A stretch of 13,424 nt of DNA from JBFGJH01 sp041586155 (lineage in GTDB: Bacteria > Actinomycetota > Acidimicrobiia > Spongiisociales > JAENVV01). This document shows, piece after piece, positions 6,580 through 13,424 of this stretch. Numbering within the stretch: the stretch's first letter is position 1; each line of letters begins with the position of its first letter. Made by a program: the position numbers and the translations under genes. Below the pieces are notes generated by a model. The model was not told the DNA's origin. It made no database searches and saw only the letters and a list, made by a program, of their open reading frames with translations. The DNA is taken from contig JBFHAT010000062.1 in NCBI GenBank assembly GCA_041586155.1, positions 1 to 13,424 of the forward strand, given 5' to 3'.

Positions 6580-7051
6580 GAATCTCCGTGGGGTCTGCAA
6601 TTCGTTGGGCTTCACCAACGTGGCGACGGTGATCTCAAGCGGCAACATCGTCTTTGATGCCGGGGGAGAGCCGGACGAGATCGAATCGCAGCTCGAGGCG
6701 GCCTGGCCCGATCAGCTGGGTTTCGACAGCATGACGATCGTACGCAGCCGAGAGGCGCTCGAGGCGTTGGTGAATCTCCGGCCGTTTGACGAGCGGGAGC
6801 ACGGGAGGAACACGTACTTACTGGCCACCTTCGCAAAGTCACCTTTGACGGTGCCATTCGACGTCCCTCACCGGCCCGACGACGAGGCATTCGAGGTGGT
6901 CGGGCTGACGCACCGGGAATTGTTCACCGTGTCAGACAACACTGCGGCAAAGACCCCCGACGTGATGAGCTGGTTGGAAAAGCAGTTCGGCAGAGAGATC
7001 ACCTCCCGCACCTGGCTCACCGTGCAGCGCATCTTGAAGAAGATGGATTGA
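6518..7051 (+). CDS. DUF1697 family protein
   Basis: A 177-aa protein matching DUF1697 in both length and pattern. It has an N-terminal YVALLRGI (4-11), the family motif ISSGNIVF (39-46), a central RPFDEREHGRNTYLLATFA, and a C-terminal block with TVSDNTAAKTP and a basic end (WLTVQRILKKMD). The family has a two-layer alpha/beta fold and no known biochemical function. The usual RGINVGG is here RGIGPGDP, a modest variation. The ATG at 6518 gives the family's normal N-terminus, although no good ribosome site is seen. Neighbours do not suggest a role. Confidence 0.9.
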   Translation: MSRYVALLRGIGPGDPRMRNENLRGVCNSLGFTNVATVISSGNIVFDAGGEPDEIESQLEAAWPDQLGFDSMTIVRSREALEALVNLRPFDEREHGRNTYLLATFAKSPLTVPFDVPHRPDDEAFEVVGLTHRELFTVSDNTAAKTPDVMSWLEKQFGREITSRTWLTVQRILKKMD

Positions 7052-7099
7052 GTCCGCTCGACTGCGGTCAGCTCGCGGGCGCGGTCTACCCTCGGACAG

Positions 7100-7540
7100 A
7101 TGCGACACCTGCCCGATTCTTTCGAACCGCCGGCTGTGCAGGATCCAAATTCAGTCGGCAGCTTCCCGACGGTCGTGGCAGCCGGGGGCGGGCTGGTGTG
7201 GGACGCAGTGCTCGAGTATCGGGTGTGGTGTCGTCCGCCGGTCGGCACAGCCGACGGCGAGGATGATGACTACTACCGGGCGTTTCCCACTTATCGTGAG
7301 GCCATCCAGTACGCAGCCGCCACGCCCGGCTGCTCAGAGCCCCTGGCCCTGGTCCTTCAGCGCCAGTACGTAGACGAGCCCGAGCCTGGTCACTATGTTC
7401 ACGTGCAGGTGGAGCGACTGACCGAATGGCCTGTCGAGTTCTTGACGCGGCCTCGGCGCACGGAACACACCATTCCCGACTTCTTGGCGTCCGACGCGCC
7501 CGCCAACAGGTTGGACAGGATTCGGGGGATCGAACCCTGA
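7100..7540 (+). CDS. Conserved hypothetical protein, 146 aa
   Basis: I cannot assign a family name. The protein has a variable N-terminus (1-30), then VWDAVLEYRVWCRPPVG, an acidic stretch DGEDDDYYRAFPTY, the block EPLALVLQRQYVDEPEPG (79-96) and RLTEWPVEFLTRPRRTEHTI. The Trp/Tyr/Pro-rich character and sharply patterned C-terminal half look like a conserved soluble protein; similar sequences seem familiar from other bacteria, without a function. There is no signal peptide or membrane helix. The ATG at 7100 has no clear ribosome site. The gene converges on the AarF-type kinase gene, with only 7 bp between stop codons. Confidence 0.75.
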   Translation: MRHLPDSFEPPAVQDPNSVGSFPTVVAAGGGLVWDAVLEYRVWCRPPVGTADGEDDDYYRAFPTYREAIQYAAATPGCSEPLALVLQRQYVDEPEPGHYVHVQVERLTEWPVEFLTRPRRTEHTIPDFLASDAPANRLDRIRGIEP

Positions 7541-7547
7541 CCGACCG

Positions 7548-9161
7548 TCAACGCGTCCGCTCTCGAACGATGCTGATCATGAGCGCGATGCCGGAGATGG
7601 CTCCGACCAGGAAGAAGATGGTGGCGAGCCCGGGGTAGCCGAGCAGTGTGAACTCGGTGTCAACCCGCACCAGCAGGGCGGACCCCACGATCATCGCCGC
7701 AACGACCAGCCCGAGCGTCAATCGATTGGCTGCGCCCCGTAACGCCTCCTGCCAGCCTTCCTCATCGACCGCGTCGACTTCAACTCGGAACGTTCCCTCG
7801 GCGAGCGACTCGGTGATGCGATCCAGCCGGTTGGGGAGCTCCTGGGCGAGCTGCCCGGTGTCGAGCACCGCCTGGAAGAGGTTGCCCGGCGACAACGCCG
7901 TCATGGTGTGCTCCTGCATCAGGTCCATGGCGTGGCGCTCGACAACCCGATCCACATCCATATCCGGGTCCAATCTGACCCCGACCCAATCGAGGCTGAG
8001 CAGGGTTCGCCCGAGCACCGTCAGTTGTGTCGGGGGCCGGAGGCCGTGATCGACCGACCGGCGGACGGCGTCGAGGAGGAGCTCGCCTGCTCGTTTCTGT
8101 GATGGAGGCGCGTGCGTGTACGCGTCGATCAACGCCCGAATTGCTCGCCGGAAGCCGTCCCGATCAAACCGATCGGTTGGGGTTGCGATCTCCTCGATCA
8201 GGCCGGCCACCCGGTCGGAGGAACCAGAGACGGCCGCCAACACGAGCGTCAGCAGCTTGCGGCGAAGGTTCGGGTCGACGTGCACTGTCATCCCGAGATC
8301 GATCAACGCGAGTCGCTCGTAGTCATCGGTGATGAGCACATTCCCCGGGTGGGGGTCGGCGTGCACGAACCCCTCGACGAAAACCTGATGGAGGTACGCG
8401 TGGATCAGCTCGTCGGCCAAGTCGGCGCCGGGGATTTCCAGCTGGCCCAGGGGACCTACCGAGACCACACTCCGCCCCGGAATGAATGTCATGGTGAGCA
8501 CCCGATCGGTGGTGTAGTCCTTGACCGGTTGCGGAACGTCGATGCGTTCGAAGCTTTCGAGCATGGATTGCATCCGTCGGAGGTTGTGGGCCTCCTTGGT
8601 GAAGTCGAGCTCGGCGAGGATGGTGTGTCGAAACTCCTCGACGACCTCCTTCGGGTGATAAGCCGAGATAGCGGGCAACGGATCAACCAGTGCTGCGGCC
8701 TTCTCGAGAGCCTCGAGGTCGTCGAGCACCCGCTGGCGGATGTCGGGGCGCTGAACCTTGACGGCAACAGTCGAGCCGCCGCGCAGTCGGGCTCGATGGA
8801 CTTGTGCGAGCGATCCGGTAGCCAATGGTTGCTCGTCGAAATGCTCGAAAGCCTTGGAGATACCGACGCCCAGCTCGGACTCAACGACCTCCCTCACGTC
8901 GTCGTAGGGAACGGGATCGACATCGTCCTGCAGCTTCTGCAGCGCTTCCAGGTAGGGAGGAGGAAGCAGGTCGGCCCTGGTGGAGAGAAGTTGGCCGAAT
9001 TTGACGAACGACGGTCCCATCCCCTCGAGGTCGGATACGAACTCTTCCGGCGGTGGGTCGAGCTGTTCGTGCTCGGCCGAACCAGCGGGTCCGCGCACGA
9101 GGTCAGAGGTGGCGTATTTGAACAACAGCTTGGCAATGGATGGCAGCTTCGTCGCAGTCAA
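7548..9161 (-). CDS. AarF/UbiB/ABC1-type atypical protein kinase
   Basis: A 537-aa ABC1/UbiB-family protein, counted from the TTG at 9161. It shows the family's KxGQ motif (KFGQ, 54-57), the Ala-rich loop PLATGSLAQVHRA in place of a Gly-rich loop (about 113-125) and the ATP-site Lys135 in VAVKVQRP. ExD follows in AELDF (184-186), then the HADPHPGN catalytic segment (267-274) and LIDLG as the metal-binding DxG (288-290). Two C-terminal hydrophobic segments (about 482-499 and 507-531) should anchor it in the membrane. The family acts as ATPases/atypical kinases supporting isoprenoid-quinone or lipid metabolism. The exact role in actinobacteria is not settled. A GTG at 9206 would add 15 residues but has no ribosome site, whereas GAGGAG lies 6 nt before the TTG. 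Confidence 0.93.
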   Translation of the reverse strand: MTATKLPSIAKLLFKYATSDLVRGPAGSAEHEQLDPPPEEFVSDLEGMGPSFVKFGQLLSTRADLLPPPYLEALQKLQDDVDPVPYDDVREVVESELGVGISKAFEHFDEQPLATGSLAQVHRARLRGGSTVAVKVQRPDIRQRVLDDLEALEKAAALVDPLPAISAYHPKEVVEEFRHTILAELDFTKEAHNLRRMQSMLESFERIDVPQPVKDYTTDRVLTMTFIPGRSVVSVGPLGQLEIPGADLADELIHAYLHQVFVEGFVHADPHPGNVLITDDYERLALIDLGMTVHVDPNLRRKLLTLVLAAVSGSSDRVAGLIEEIATPTDRFDRDGFRRAIRALIDAYTHAPPSQKRAGELLLDAVRRSVDHGLRPPTQLTVLGRTLLSLDWVGVRLDPDMDVDRVVERHAMDLMQEHTMTALSPGNLFQAVLDTGQLAQELPNRLDRITESLAEGTFRVEVDAVDEEGWQEALRGAANRLTLGLVVAAMIVGSALLVRVDTEFTLLGYPGLATIFFLVGAISGIALMISIVRERTR

Positions 9162-9167
9162 AACCCA

Positions 9168-9173
9168 CTCCTC
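9168..9173 (-). promoter_or_regulatory. Ribosome binding site supporting a TTG start for the AarF-type gene
   Basis: GAGGAG on the minus strand lies 6 nt upstream of the TTG at 9161-9159. The in-frame GTG at 9206 lacks any such site. Confidence 0.55.
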
Positions 9174-9254
9174 GTGAAATCGTCTCTCGGGCTGGTACCC
9201 GGCCACGGAACGCGCGAAACATCCGGGTCCGGCTCGAGCTCGAATCGCCGTCGC

Positions 9255-9737
9255 TTACCGGGTGACGTCGACGGCGATGGCAAAGGTGTGCGCGCCTCGT
9301 GTTGCCTGGAGGACCCAACAACCCTCGGTCGGAAACACCCAGCCGGTTCCCCACTCCTGGCCGGGTCGCTCCCAATTCGAGCCGCCATGCGGCGCGGGGC
9401 CCCACGAGAGATTCTCTATCTGACCTTCCGGCCCGGTCGCTTGGAAGGAGACGTCGTCGCCGTCGCCCGTGAGCCGCCAGACGATCTTGACCTCCTCTGC
9501 GGCGGGAACGGTCAGAACGTCGCCGGGGTCTAGCGGCCAGTGGTTGAAGATCAACGCCCATCCTTCTACGTCGTCGGGGCTGTCGGCGCGCACCTCGATT
9601 CCCTGCGAGGGGTTCAGCTCGGTGACACTTGGGTCGCAAGCCGCCCGTTCAGCCCCATCCGAGGCCGCAGGAGAGGCACAAGCGCCAACGCACAGCACGA
9701 GAGTTGCGAGAAATCGCACGTGGCAATTATGGGGCAC
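9255..9737 (-). CDS. Putative small lipoprotein
   Basis: A 160-aa protein of unknown function. The N-terminus has a short hydrophobic stretch (FLATLVLCVGAC) ending in a lipobox-like VGAC with Cys20, followed by a small polar linker, so export and lipidation are likely. The mature part is about 140 aa with many Trp and Gly residues (WGPAPHGGSNWERPGQEWG, CWVLQATRG), suggesting a small beta-rich domain. No family is recognised. The start is uncertain: the GTG at 9737 and a second GTG at 9719 (giving MRFLATLV) are both possible, and neither has a clear ribosome site. It lies upstream of the AarF-type kinase in the same direction and may share its transcript. Confidence 0.7.
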   Translation of the reverse strand: MPHNCHVRFLATLVLCVGACASPAASDGAERAACDPSVTELNPSQGIEVRADSPDDVEGWALIFNHWPLDPGDVLTVPAAEEVKIVWRLTGDGDDVSFQATGPEGQIENLSWGPAPHGGSNWERPGQEWGTGWVFPTEGCWVLQATRGAHTFAIAVDVTR

Positions 9738-9892
9738 CGTGCACCCCGTGCGATGTCTCTCCTGGCGGACCAGCTTCCGCCGAGATCCACGAAGAAGAAG
9801 TGGGCGACGGGGTCGATGGTGGTCTGGTATCGGACGAGGGTCCCGAGACGAACTGGCCCGCCCAGCACCGGACCGACCGTGGTACGCGTCGG

Positions 9893-9898
9893 TAGGAT
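9893..9898 (+). promoter_or_regulatory. Possible -10 element for the molybdoenzyme gene
   Basis: TAGGAT fits the loose actinobacterial -10 consensus TANNNT and lies 70 nt upstream of the preferred ATG at 9968. No good -35 is visible at the expected distance, so this is weak. Confidence 0.25.
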
Positions 9899-9957
9899 TG
9901 TGAGTAACGGCCGGAGGTGATCATTCGCTTCCGACTCCGGAGAGTACGCACAGCGAC

Positions 9958-9961
9958 GGAG
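9958..9961 (+). promoter_or_regulatory. Ribosome binding site deciding the molybdoenzyme start
   Basis: GGAG lies 6 nt upstream of the ATG at 9968 and supports that start. The alternative GTG at 9917 is itself part of a GGAGGTGATC string and so cannot use that string as its own ribosome site. Confidence 0.5.
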
Positions 9962-9967
9962 CGGGAA

Positions 9968-12379
9968 ATGGTCGTTGATGTAACGACTGAGACCGAGGTG
10001 TCAACCTTCTGTCCTTTGTGCGTATCGCGGTGCGGTGCCCGGGCAACGGTCACCAACGGAACATTCACCCTCTCTCGTGACGTGTCACATCCGACGGGCA
10101 AGGCGTTGTGTGTCAAGGGCAAGGCGGCGGCGGAGATCTCGGCGCATCCCGACCGCCTGCAGCACCCGCTGAAGCGCACCGCTCCGAAGGGTGCCCCGGA
10201 CCCCGGCTGGCGGCGCATCGGCTGGGACGAGGCACTCGACACCGTCGCCGACCGGCTGAACGAGCTCGCCGGCGACCATGGGCCCGAAACGGTGGCCTTC
10301 AGCTCGGTGTCGCCGTCGACCTCGGCGATCTCCGACTGTGTCGAATGGATCCAGCGCCTACAACGTACGTTCGGCAGTCCCAACTTCGTCGTGTCGATGG
10401 AGCTGTGCGGATGGGGTCGATACCTGGCATCGCTCTACACGTACGGGGCATCGGTGCCCGGCGAGTACATGCCCGACCTCGACAATGCCGGGTGCATCCT
10501 CTTCTGGGGCTACAACCCGATGGTCTCGCGACTTGCCCACGCCACCGCAACGAGGGAGGCGCTCCGCCGCGGAGCGAAGGTGATCGTGGTCGACCCTCGC
10601 CAGGCCGGATTCGCCTCGCAAGCAGACCCGTGGCTGCGGGTTCGCCCCGGCACCGACGCGGCGCTGGCGCTGGCGATCACCCACGTGATGATCGAGCGTG
10701 GCTGGTACGACGAGCGATTCGTTCGTCGTTGGACCAACGCTCCGCTTCTCGTGAGGACGGACACGGGCCGGTTCCTGCGCGGTTCCGACCTCGTCCCCGA
10801 GGGCGCCTCGGAGCACTACATCGCCTGGGACGAGGTGTCGCGGCTGCCCGTCGTCGTCGACCCGGCCGCTCGCGGCGCCGACGTCGAGGACCACGGGCGA
10901 CTGACGTTGTCGGGGACGATCGAAGTCGAAGCGGCTGACGGTACGGTCACATGCCGCACAGCCTTCGACCTCTTGGCCGAGCAATGCCGCGCGACGTCGC
11001 CGACCATCGCCGAGTTGATCACCGGAGTCGCCGCCGAACAAATCGAAAGAGCCGCCCGGGTGCTGTGGGAGCATCGTCCCGTTGCCTTCTACTCGTGGAG
11101 CGGCCTGGAGCAACACAGCGGCACCACCCAGATCATCCGGGCGGTCAACGTCCTCTATGCGCTGACCGGAAGCTTCGACGTCCCTGGCGGCAACGTGCTG
11201 TTCACCCCCGTTCCGACGAATCCGGTCACGGGCGCCGAGCTGCTCGAACCGGCACAATGGGCCAAAGCCATCGGGATCGATGCCCGGCCGCTCGGGCCGG
11301 CTCGCTTCGGCTTCGTCACCGGAGAGGACTTCTACAGCGCGGCGCTCGATGGCCATCCCTACCGGGCACGCGGGTTGGTCAGCTTTGGGTCGAACCTGGC
11401 GATGGCTCAGGGAGACAGCGCCCGCGGTCGAGACGCGTTGCAGGCGCTCGAATTCCACGTGCACCTCGATCATTTCATGAGTCCCACCGCCGAGCAGGCA
11501 GACATCGTCCTTCCGGTCACCGCAGCGTTCGAAGCCGAGGGGTTGAAGATCGGTTTCGAGATCTCCCAGGAGGCTGCGTCCTTGGTGCAGCTCCGAAGCC
11601 CGCTGGTGACTCCGGTGGGGGAGACTCGCCCCGACATCGAGGTCATCTTCGACCTGGCGACCCGGCTGGGACTCGGCGAACACTTCTTCGGCGGCGATGT
11701 CGACGCCGCCTTGGACCACCAGCTCCAGCCGTGCGGAGTGACGCTCGAGCAGCTGCGTCAGGAACCCGCAGGAGTCCGTCTGCCAGTGGAGCCTCGGCAT
11801 CGGAAATACACTGCGGTGGGGGAGGGGGGCTATCCGGCCGGATTCGACACGCCGACAGGGCGGATCGAGCTGTACGTGGAATCCTTCCTCGACATCGAAC
11901 AGCCTCCACTGCCGACATTCGTCGAGCCGGCTTTGAGTCCTCGCTCGCGACCAGACCTCGCCGACGAGTTCCCGCTGGTGCTCACCTGTGCGAAGTCGCT
12001 GTACTTTTGTGAGACCCAGCATCGCCACGTCGCCTTCCTGCGCCGCCGCGAGCCCGATCCCCAAGCCGAGTTGCATCCGGACACGGCCAAATCTCGAGGC
12101 ATCCTCGAGGGAGAATGGATGGAGATCGCCACCCCCAAGGGCAGCATCAAAGCGCGAGCCGTGTTCGACGATGCGCTCGCCCCTGGTGTGGTGTGCGGAC
12201 AGCACGGGTGGTTCGAACCGTGCGAGGAACTCGGCCTCGCCGGCTACCCGCCGTTCGGTCCCGGCAGCGCCAATCTCAACCTGGTGCTGAGCCAAACACC
12301 GAGCGACCCGGTCAGCGGCAGTTCACCGCTCCGAGCCCAGGTCTGCGATGTCCGCCCGCTGGCGGGGGAGCGGGGTTAG
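9968..12379 (+). CDS. Molybdopterin-dependent oxidoreductase, acetylene-hydratase-like branch
   Basis: An 803-aa catalytic subunit of the DMSO-reductase superfamily (bis-MGD cofactor). An N-terminal [4Fe-4S] site is seen as Cys15-x2-Cys18-x3-Cys22-x25-Cys48 (CPLCVSRC, then ALCVKG). Cys147 in SMELCGWGR is the likely Mo/W ligand. VDPRQAGF and VRPGTDAAL (about 208-233), GSFDVPGGN (401-409) and PTAEQADIVLP are typical cofactor-binding segments. The C-terminal MGD-binding domain spans about 666-797. By eye the layout follows acetylene hydratase of Pelobacter, with an insertion after about residue 256. The residue after the second cluster Cys is Val19 rather than the catalytic Asp13 of acetylene hydratase, so that reaction is unlikely. 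No Tat signal, Fe-S partner or membrane subunit is nearby, so it is probably cytoplasmic with an unknown substrate and redox partner. Confidence 0.92.
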   Translation: MVVDVTTETEVSTFCPLCVSRCGARATVTNGTFTLSRDVSHPTGKALCVKGKAAAEISAHPDRLQHPLKRTAPKGAPDPGWRRIGWDEALDTVADRLNELAGDHGPETVAFSSVSPSTSAISDCVEWIQRLQRTFGSPNFVVSMELCGWGRYLASLYTYGASVPGEYMPDLDNAGCILFWGYNPMVSRLAHATATREALRRGAKVIVVDPRQAGFASQADPWLRVRPGTDAALALAITHVMIERGWYDERFVRRWTNAPLLVRTDTGRFLRGSDLVPEGASEHYIAWDEVSRLPVVVDPAARGADVEDHGRLTLSGTIEVEAADGTVTCRTAFDLLAEQCRATSPTIAELITGVAAEQIERAARVLWEHRPVAFYSWSGLEQHSGTTQIIRAVNVLYALTGSFDVPGGNVLFTPVPTNPVTGAELLEPAQWAKAIGIDARPLGPARFGFVTGEDFYSAALDGHPYRARGLVSFGSNLAMAQGDSARGRDALQALEFHVHLDHFMSPTAEQADIVLPVTAAFEAEGLKIGFEISQEAASLVQLRSPLVTPVGETRPDIEVIFDLATRLGLGEHFFGGDVDAALDHQLQPCGVTLEQLRQEPAGVRLPVEPRHRKYTAVGEGGYPAGFDTPTGRIELYVESFLDIEQPPLPTFVEPALSPRSRPDLADEFPLVLTCAKSLYFCETQHRHVAFLRRREPDPQAELHPDTAKSRGILEGEWMEIATPKGSIKARAVFDDALAPGVVCGQHGWFEPCEELGLAGYPPFGPGSANLNLVLSQTPSDPVSGSSPLRAQVCDVRPLAGERG

Positions 12380-12435
12380 CCGGCCTACGCGATCGGTTTG
12401 GTTCGGTGCGGGCCAGGGTAACGAGCGAAACCACG

Positions 12436-13056
12436 TCAACCGTCTGCGGCCAATGGTTGTCGCAGGATCGTGCGCATCTTGTCGGGTGCGACCCGACGGA
12501 AGTCGCTGAGGTAGATTTCGTGGTGCTTGCCGACCATGCGCATCCCGTTGGCGGGGATGAATTCGTCGTGCATACGGGCAAGAACGTCTGCTTCGTCGTC
12601 GAACGACCCGACGTGGAGTGTCTGCACACACTTCCCTTCGGACAGCGTCTCGAGTCTCACCTCGGCGAGTCGAGCCGGAGGATCGTTGGCTCCGACCTCG
12701 CGAGCGGCAGCTGCGAAGCGAGCCTGATCGATCCACTCCGGAACCATGATCATCAGCGTCCACTCCCACTCCGACTTGTCTCGCGCCGTCGTGAAGGACT
12801 CCATGTCTGCGGCCCACCACAGGCCCTCCAACGGTGGCACGACATAGTCTCTGATGTCAGCTTTGCTGGAGAATTTCAGCTTGTATGCGATCGGATAGAG
12901 CGCCCCGAGAGCGTCGGTGTAGAGAGGCGAAGTGTTGGGGTCGCCATGACCATCGATCATCAAGTACTGCATGTCGGGCACATCGAGAACCAGAAACCTA
13001 CCGCGCGGTGCACGGTAGGCATCGAGTGTCTTCTTGAAGTCGATCTTGTCTGCCAT
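12436..13056 (-). CDS. GyrI-like small-molecule-binding domain protein
   Basis: A 206-aa stand-alone protein of the GyrI-like/effector-binding superfamily, which has a SOUL/Rob C-terminal fold. It begins MADKIDFKKTLDAYRAPRG. The features that suggest the family are LDVPDMQYLMIDGHGDPN (24-41), LYPIAYKLKF, VVPPLEGLWW and the alternating W/Y-rich strand SEWEWTLMIMVPEWI. These domains bind small hydrophobic or cationic ligands. No helix-turn-helix is present, so it is not a full regulator. The ATG at 13056 gives the natural N-terminus. The frame is open further upstream to 13221 but that part is low-quality Gly/Pro/Ser sequence. The gene converges on the molybdoenzyme (56 bp gap, no clear terminator) and diverges from the DUF2200 gene. 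Confidence 0.88.
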   Translation of the reverse strand: MADKIDFKKTLDAYRAPRGRFLVLDVPDMQYLMIDGHGDPNTSPLYTDALGALYPIAYKLKFSSKADIRDYVVPPLEGLWWAADMESFTTARDKSEWEWTLMIMVPEWIDQARFAAAAREVGANDPPARLAEVRLETLSEGKCVQTLHVGSFDDEADVLARMHDEFIPANGMRMVGKHHEIYLSDFRRVAPDKMRTILRQPLAADG

Positions 13057-13220
13057 TGGGACCGTATTCGCAGGCAAGGGGTATCGTGCGAAGCTAGCTC
13101 GCCCGCCGACGTTCTCGCTACTGTGAAACGGACCCGGCCCACCTCCGCAGGTCTCGATCCGCACTCCGGAGGTGACGGCCTGCTTCAATCGTGCTGGCGA
13201 TCCCAGAGGAGCGAGCTGCA
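13057..13220. other. Divergent intergenic region with an inverted repeat
   Basis: These 164 bp separate the GyrI-like gene (minus) from the DUF2200 gene (plus). CACCTCCG (13140-13147) is repeated inverted as CGGAGGTG (13167-13174), separated by 19 nt. This could be an operator or a hairpin in the DUF2200 leader. No confident promoter was found. Confidence 0.4.
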
Positions 13221-13424
13221 ATGACGACCGACACCGGCCAGAAGAAGCACCGCATCTTCACCACGAGCTTTGCAAGCGTCTACCCGCACTACGTGGCGAA
13301 GGCGGAAAGGAAGGGACGGACCAAGGCTGAGGTCGACGAGATCATCCGCTGGCTCACCGGGTACAGCCAGAAGCGAATGGAAGCGCACCTGAAACAGGAG
13401 ACCGACTTCGAGACGTTCTTCGCC
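13221..13424 (+). CDS. DUF2200 family protein, 3' end cut by window
   Basis: The first 68 codons are present and the frame is still open at the window edge. After a short polar start, the text HRIFTTSFASVYPHYVAKAE, then RTKAEVDEIIRWLTGYSQ and QETDFETFFA, matches the DUF2200 family, whose members are about 110-120 aa. About 45-50 residues are therefore missing. The function of the family is unknown. The ATG at 13221 is preceded by AGAGGAG ending 9 nt upstream, a slightly long but acceptable spacing. Reading the other strand over the same bases gives only the unlikely extension of the GyrI-like frame. Confidence 0.9.
   Translation, partial: MTTDTGQKKHRIFTTSFASVYPHYVAKAERKGRTKAEVDEIIRWLTGYSQKRMEAHLKQETDFETFFA

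Noticed and set aside
7541..7547. Terminator between the convergent 146-aa protein and kinase genes
   Set aside because: Only 7 bp separate the stop codons and no stem-loop with a T-run is visible around them.
8112..9533. 473-aa plus-strand frame across the AarF-type kinase gene
   Set aside because: The minus strand has all the kinase motifs; the plus frame has no domain and spans two genes.
10358..12295. 645-aa open frame on the minus strand opposite the molybdoenzyme
   Set aside because: It is Arg/Gly/Gln-rich without motifs, while the plus strand carries a full molybdopterin enzyme. It is a typical antisense shadow in GC-rich DNA.
12380..12435. Terminator between the molybdoenzyme and the GyrI-like gene
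   Set aside because: Only very short GC palindromes such as GCCGGC are present, with no stem longer than 6 bp and no T-tract.
13057..13221. Extended N-terminus for the GyrI-like protein
   Set aside because: The added 55 residues are Gly/Pro/Ser-rich, cross the divergent promoter region and precede a normal family N-terminus at the ATG 13056.

Overview
The window looks like ordinary chromosome of a high-GC actinobacterium. The evidence is strong G/C preference at third codon positions, GTG and TTG starts, GGAGG-type ribosome sites and actinobacterial-looking proteins. A member of the Acidimicrobiia is my guess, made from the style of the proteins and not from a marker gene. I see no rRNA, tRNA, CRISPR array, transposase, integrase, phage gene or defence system.

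Left part (1-4680): the end of a TfoX-like protein is followed by a 107-bp palindromic element at 297-403. On the minus strand, transcribed from about 4500 down to 396, lies a four-gene operon. It encodes a lipoprotein sugar-binding protein (AglE type), two permeases (AglF and AglG type) and a small membrane protein of unknown role. The last three genes are chained by ATGA overlaps at 1816-1819 and 914-917. A 15-bp hairpin separates the binding protein from the permeases, a layout that usually gives more binding protein than permease. No ATPase gene is present, so one must be supplied from elsewhere.

Middle (4681-7540): plus-strand genes encode a 2H-type '2'-5' RNA ligase' phosphoesterase, an alpha/beta hydrolase 14 bp behind it, a doubtful 90-aa frame, a DUF1697 protein and an unrecognised conserved-looking protein. 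They do not form an evident pathway.

Right part (7548-13424): on the minus strand are an AarF/UbiB/ABC1-type atypical kinase, with a lipoprotein gene upstream of it. Facing away is a large stand-alone molybdopterin oxidoreductase (9968-12379) of the acetylene-hydratase/DMSO-reductase superfamily. It has an Fe-S site and a candidate Mo/W-binding Cys but lacks the acetylene hydratase catalytic Asp. A GyrI-like protein (minus) and a DUF2200 protein (plus, cut by the window end) diverge at the right edge.

The points most worth a second look are the 107-bp palindrome, the membrane protein coupled to the sugar permeases, the hairpins in the sugar operon, and the orphan molybdoenzyme. I did not find a convincing new multi-gene system.
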